Shown here piece by piece: positions 6,210 to 8,324 of a DNA stretch of 8,324 bases; within the stretch, counting starts at the first letter, position 1, and every line of letters starts with the position of its first letter. This stretch comes from CALRGL01 sp964374035 (GTDB lineage Bacteria; Patescibacteriota; Patescibacteriia; UBA9934; GWF2-40-263). The position numbers and the translations under genes are program-made. The notes beneath the pieces were generated by a model. It was not told the origin of the DNA and made no database searches. It worked only from the letters and a program-made list of their open reading frames with translations. The stretch covers positions 1-8,324 of the forward strand of contig CAYJWY010000037.1 of NCBI GenBank assembly GCA_964374035.1, written 5' to 3'.

Positions 6210-6923
6210 TTATCGGCCTAAAACGGACTGGTAGTTCTTGAGCGAGAAGATCGCCTCATCTCTCAATTTCGCTTTAACCCAAACTTTCTCTTTTTCGTCC
6301 AGCAACTCTCCAAGCCCATGCAGGATCTGACTGTCTTTCATCTGCTCAATCACCGCAATACAATCTCCAAGTTGTTCTTTTAGGTCCTTGCCTGTTCTCA
6401 TTCTCAGAACATCCACGTCGATATCCCATAAATGCTTCGCAAAAAACCAAATATCGTAGATGTCACGCGTCGCCGTCTCACTGCGCGATGTGAGGGCAGC
6501 GAGCTTACTGGCAAACATGTACGGCTTCTTGGCAACGAGCATGGAAATGCCGAGATAGGCTTTCAGCTCAAAGTGAGATACAAGCTCTGGCACGGTCGTT
6601 CTGACGCTTATTTCAACTTTGATATTGTGATCCGTTTCGCCATACGACAAAAGGAAAAAGACGGTATTCTTTTCCATGTGACGATCCTTCACAACGCCAT
6701 ACGGTTCGAGAATTTTTCCGATCGTTTCAAAAACCAACGTCTGGTTATCTTCGGTAATGGTAAGAAGATCAAAATCTAAATCCACTGAAAAACGTGGAAG
6801 ATCGTAGAAAAAAAAGGCACACGTCCCACCTTTGAAGCCAAGAAGCGAGGCGATCGAGGCGTCCGCGTAGATATCTCGCAGGATGCGGCCCATGATGAGC
6901 TGATGTTGTGATCTATTAAGCAC
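6210..6923 (-). CDS. abiEii: AbiEii/AbiGii-family nucleotidyltransferase toxin
   Basis: A 237-residue protein with the AbiEii nucleotidyltransferase fold. FKGGT (30-34) is the glycine motif, RFSVDLDFD (44-52) the metal-binding Asp pair (D48, D50), KVE (102-104) the third acidic strand, and SKLAALTSRSETATRDIYDIWFF (139-161) the family's K...RDxxD block. No key residue appears lost. Family members are toxins of type IV toxin-antitoxin systems; some, such as the mycobacterial MenT proteins, add nucleotides to tRNA acceptor ends. The start is placed at GTG 6923, giving MLNRSQHQLIMGRILRDIY and an 8-nt overlap with the end of the antitoxin gene, typical of coupled translation. The longest frame begins at ATG 6989 but would overlap the antitoxin by 74 nt; ATG 6893 is also possible but would cut the HQLIM segment that I expect in homologues. 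It is more AT-rich than the neighbouring operon. Confidence 0.85.
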   Translation of the reverse strand: MLNRSQHQLIMGRILRDIYADASIASLLGFKGGTCAFFFYDLPRFSVDLDFDLLTITEDNQTLVFETIGKILEPYGVVKDRHMEKNTVFFLLSYGETDHNIKVEISVRTTVPELVSHFELKAYLGISMLVAKKPYMFASKLAALTSRSETATRDIYDIWFFAKHLWDIDVDVLRMRTGKDLKEQLGDCIAVIEQMKDSQILHGLGELLDEKEKVWVKAKLRDEAIFSLKNYQSVLGR

Positions 6924-7485
6924 ATTTGTCTTGATAGGTTTGTAAACGTTTAACAAGCTCTTTATTCCCGTAGATGTCGACAAGTTCAAAACATCTCTTC
7001 CAGTTCATCGAACGAAGATTGTCAAAATAAAAAGTTGGTGCTAGGTAGATCATATCTAAAAAAGCCCGTTCCACTGAAGCGATACTATACTGATCCATTT
7101 GCACCACGCCCGCTGAATTAAAGAGGACTGTATCTTTCAATTTTCGAAACATGATCGTTGTTTGATCGATGGTGAGTGTCTTCGTCCATGGAGCAGCGAC
7201 AAAAACGGAATCATGATACTGGAAGATCACCCCAGAATCTCGCAACACCGTCTCAAAACTAATATAGGACGGACTATAGATGGACGCAGCAAGTTCCCTC
7301 GGCTCGTAGTTTTTATCCTTAGCAAAAACTCCTCGAGTCAAACGAATTAACGCACCTTGTTTCACGTAATAAGCGATTTTGGATTTCAAGTTATTTGGGT
7401 TTGTTTGTTGCCAAATCAAAGCCAAATCCTTACTTGTGAGAATCGTTTTTGAAGATTGGTATAATTTGGCAATAAGGCTATCCAT
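6916..7485 (-). CDS. abiEi: AbiEi-type antitoxin/transcriptional autoregulator
   Basis: A 189-residue protein. Residues 1-55 form a winged-helix-like N-terminus (ILTSKDLALIW ... KIAYYVKQGALIRLTRGVFA), followed by ELAASIYSPSYISFETVL (64-81) and SIASVERAFLDMIYL (134-148). This is the layout of the AbiEi_4/AbiEi antitoxin families, where IASxERAxxDxxYL is typical. It lies directly upstream of the AbiEii toxin and overlaps its GTG start by 8 nt, the usual antitoxin-first order of type IV systems. Known AbiEi proteins counter the toxin without binding it and repress their own promoter through inverted repeats; a perfect 9-bp inverted repeat covers this promoter. ATG 7485 has no Shine-Dalgarno, and the predicted leader is only about 12 nt. 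GC content is low: two of three 60-base lines I counted were 37-38%, against 60-63% in two lines of the Wzy gene. Confidence 0.82.
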   Translation of the reverse strand: MDSLIAKLYQSSKTILTSKDLALIWQQTNPNNLKSKIAYYVKQGALIRLTRGVFAKDKNYEPRELAASIYSPSYISFETVLRDSGVIFQYHDSVFVAAPWTKTLTIDQTTIMFRKLKDTVLFNSAGVVQMDQYSIASVERAFLDMIYLAPTFYFDNLRSMNWKRCFELVDIYGNKELVKRLQTYQDKCA

Positions 7486-7499
7486 GTCTAAATGTTTGA

Positions 7500-7526
7500 T
7501 GGAAGTAATAGAAATTCTTACTTCCA
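7500..7526. promoter_or_regulatory. Inverted-repeat operator of the AbiE promoter
   Basis: TGGAAGTAA (7500-7508) and TTACTTCCA (7518-7526) are perfect 9-bp inverted arms with a 9-nt centre, about 18 bp centre to centre. The site covers the predicted -10 and nearly all of the -10/-35 spacer of the antitoxin gene, so a bound dimer would block RNA polymerase. A terminator role is unlikely because there is no T run and the hairpin lies upstream of the start codon. Confidence 0.6.
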
Positions 7527-7533
7527 GTGTAAA
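7505..7533 (-). promoter_or_regulatory. Predicted promoter of the abiEi-abiEii operon
   Basis: On the minus strand TTTACA (7528-7533, 5 of 6 match to TTGACA) is followed after exactly 17 nt by TATTAC (7505-7510, 4 of 6 match to TATAAT). The start point would be near 7497, leaving a leader of about 12 nt before ATG 7485. The inverted repeat at 7500-7526 overlaps it. Confidence 0.55.
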
Positions 7534-7588
7534 TTATGAATTCAAAGGAGTCAAAGGGTGAAATGGGGATAACATGGAATCGGAAACT

Positions 7589-7615
7589 AAAGACGAGGCG
7601 GAAGGCCTCGTCTTT
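7589..7615 (-). terminator. Terminator of the surface-protein gene
   Basis: A perfect 11-bp stem AAAGACGAGGC / GCCTCGTCTTT (7589-7599, 7605-7615) with a 5-nt loop lies 13 nt after the TAA of the rightmost gene on the minus strand. The minus-strand tail is TCTTTAGTTTCC, a moderate T tract; on the plus strand the tail is TTTTC. It separates the surface-protein gene from the AbiE promoter. Confidence 0.75.
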
Positions 7616-7628
7616 TCTATTTCACGTA

Positions 7629-8324
7629 TTAGACCGCTGGCTCAGCTGGAACTTCGTCCGCTGGGACGTCGTCGCCTGCTGGAGCTGGTTCTTCGACAAT
7701 TGGCTCTTCAGCGGCTGGTTCCTCTGCGGCTGGTTCTACAGCGGCAGGTTCAACCACTTCTGCACCAACCACTTCGGTCGAACCGTCTGAGACGGTTACG
7801 ATTGCGTCTTCTACACCGATCGCGATCCAGTTGAACTCGAGAGCTACTGGGGTTGCGTTACCGGCACTGTGGTTGATGGTGAATCCGCTCTCATCTTCAT
7901 CGCTCACCCAGACCTGACCTGGGACATGATCCGCAGAGCGCAGAGAGAAGGTGACGATTGGAAGGAAGTTGTAAGCGGTTTCAAAGTTCACACGCACAGA
8001 GGAGTCGCCAGCGTTGAGGCGTACTCGACCTGCCATATCGCGTGAACCGTAGAGGTGTTCTGCGACCGTGACGGAACCGGAGAAGGAGCCGTCGACAGCG
8101 GAGATGTTGTCAGCAACGGCGACCGCGGCCGCGTTACCGCCTTGAAGAAGATCGTTGGAAGGCACATACCACATGCTATCAACCTTCACGACAATCTGAG
8201 CGGCACCGTTAGAACTCTCCATAGCCATACCGATCACAGGACCGGCTTCGGTTGCCTTCATGGAGAATCCTGGGCGCGAAGCAGAACTTGTAAGGTAGTC
8301 ACCTGTTTCAACTTCTCCATTTTC
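7629..8324 (-). CDS. Surface protein C-terminal region with acidic Pro/Ala/Glu tail (5' partial)
   Basis: The frame is open to the right edge, giving at least 231 residues; the Met at 8261 is internal, since the codons before it read ENGEVETGDYLTSSASRPGFS. With MKATEAGPVIGMAME this makes the 'ENG.V..GD.LTSS..PG..MKAT..G.VIG.A.E' module that I recall from the C-termini of large surface or fibre-like proteins in Patescibacteria. A beta-rich domain follows (AGRVRLNAGDSSVRVNFETA ... QVWVSDEDESGFTINHSAG ... LEFNWIAIGVE), then about 40 residues rich in Pro, Ala and Glu (EPAAVEPAAEEPAAEEP). The signal peptide and main body lie outside the window. The exported location is inferred from domain type and tail. 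No enzyme motif is visible. A hairpin terminator follows 13 nt after the stop. Confidence 0.7.
   Translation of the reverse strand, partial: ENGEVETGDYLTSSASRPGFSMKATEAGPVIGMAMESSNGAAQIVVKVDSMWYVPSNDLLQGGNAAAVAVADNISAVDGSFSGSVTVAEHLYGSRDMAGRVRLNAGDSSVRVNFETAYNFLPIVTFSLRSADHVPGQVWVSDEDESGFTINHSAGNATPVALEFNWIAIGVEDAIVTVSDGSTEVVGAEVVEPAAVEPAAEEPAAEEPIVEEPAPAGDDVPADEVPAEPAV
7711..7755. repeat. Three 15-bp repeats in the Pro/Ala/Glu tail
   Basis: Three consecutive 15-bp units begin GCGGCTGGTTC, GCGGCTGGTTC and GCGGCAGGTTC (7711, 7726, 7741) and encode EPAA-type pentapeptides. The length is a multiple of three, so copy-number changes would lengthen or shorten the tail without a frameshift. Confidence 0.75.

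Noticed and set aside
6924..6989. ATG 6989 as the start of the AbiEii toxin
   Set aside because: It would overlap the antitoxin gene by 74 nt and add residues unlike the family; GTG 6923 gives a coupled 8-nt overlap and a typical N-terminus.
7500..7526. The inverted repeat before abiEi as a terminator
   Set aside because: No T tract follows on either strand, and a better terminator for the upstream gene is at 7589-7615.
8259..8261. Met at 8261 as the start of the surface protein
   Set aside because: The upstream codons up to the edge continue the same domain (GDYLTSS..PGFS), so this Met is internal.

Overview
The window looks like a piece of a Candidate Phyla Radiation (Patescibacteria, Parcubacteria-like) genome. 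This is inferred from the kinds of protein present: a FG-GAP/MopE-type secreted protein, a Wzy-like membrane protein fused to TPRs next to a small one-TM protein with an 'AVFLDNGQVYFGKL' core, and a surface protein with a 'GDYLTSS..PG..MKAT..G.VIG' domain. It is not proven by any marker gene. A run of exactly 100 N (2723-2822) shows that this is a scaffold from a draft or metagenome assembly.

Layout. Left edge to 1466 (+): the 3' part of a secreted calcium-binding beta-propeller protein, ended by a strong hairpin terminator. 1507-2670 (-): a DHH/DHHA1 phosphoesterase-fold protein whose metal-binding motifs are almost all lost. 2671-3180: a gene-poor stretch of about 500 bases holding a 26-bp tandem array broken by the assembly gap, a palindromic element, a second palindromic repeat family and a terminator. 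3181-6150 (-): a two-gene operon with a small membrane protein first and a Wzy/O-antigen-ligase-like TPR protein second, 9 nt apart; a third palindromic repeat sits in frame inside the small protein. 6210-7485 (-): an AbiE-type (type IV) toxin-antitoxin pair, antitoxin first, with a promoter whose -10 and spacer are covered by a perfect 9-bp inverted repeat. 7629 to right edge (-): the C-terminal part of a surface protein with an acidic Pro/Ala/Glu tail and its own terminator.

How the genes may work together. The two edge proteins look like exported or surface proteins. The Wzy-like/TPR protein and its partner look like cell-envelope glycan machinery that could act on surface polymers or proteins; that link is inference. 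The AbiE pair is a self-contained, more AT-rich module that looks acquired. It has no terminator before the glycan operon, so read-through is possible.

I found no tRNA, rRNA, CRISPR array or transposase gene. The most unusual points are the repeat embedded in a coding region, the apparent DHH pseudoenzyme, the operator-promoter overlap of the AbiE module, and the lack of a Shine-Dalgarno sequence before every gene start inside the window.
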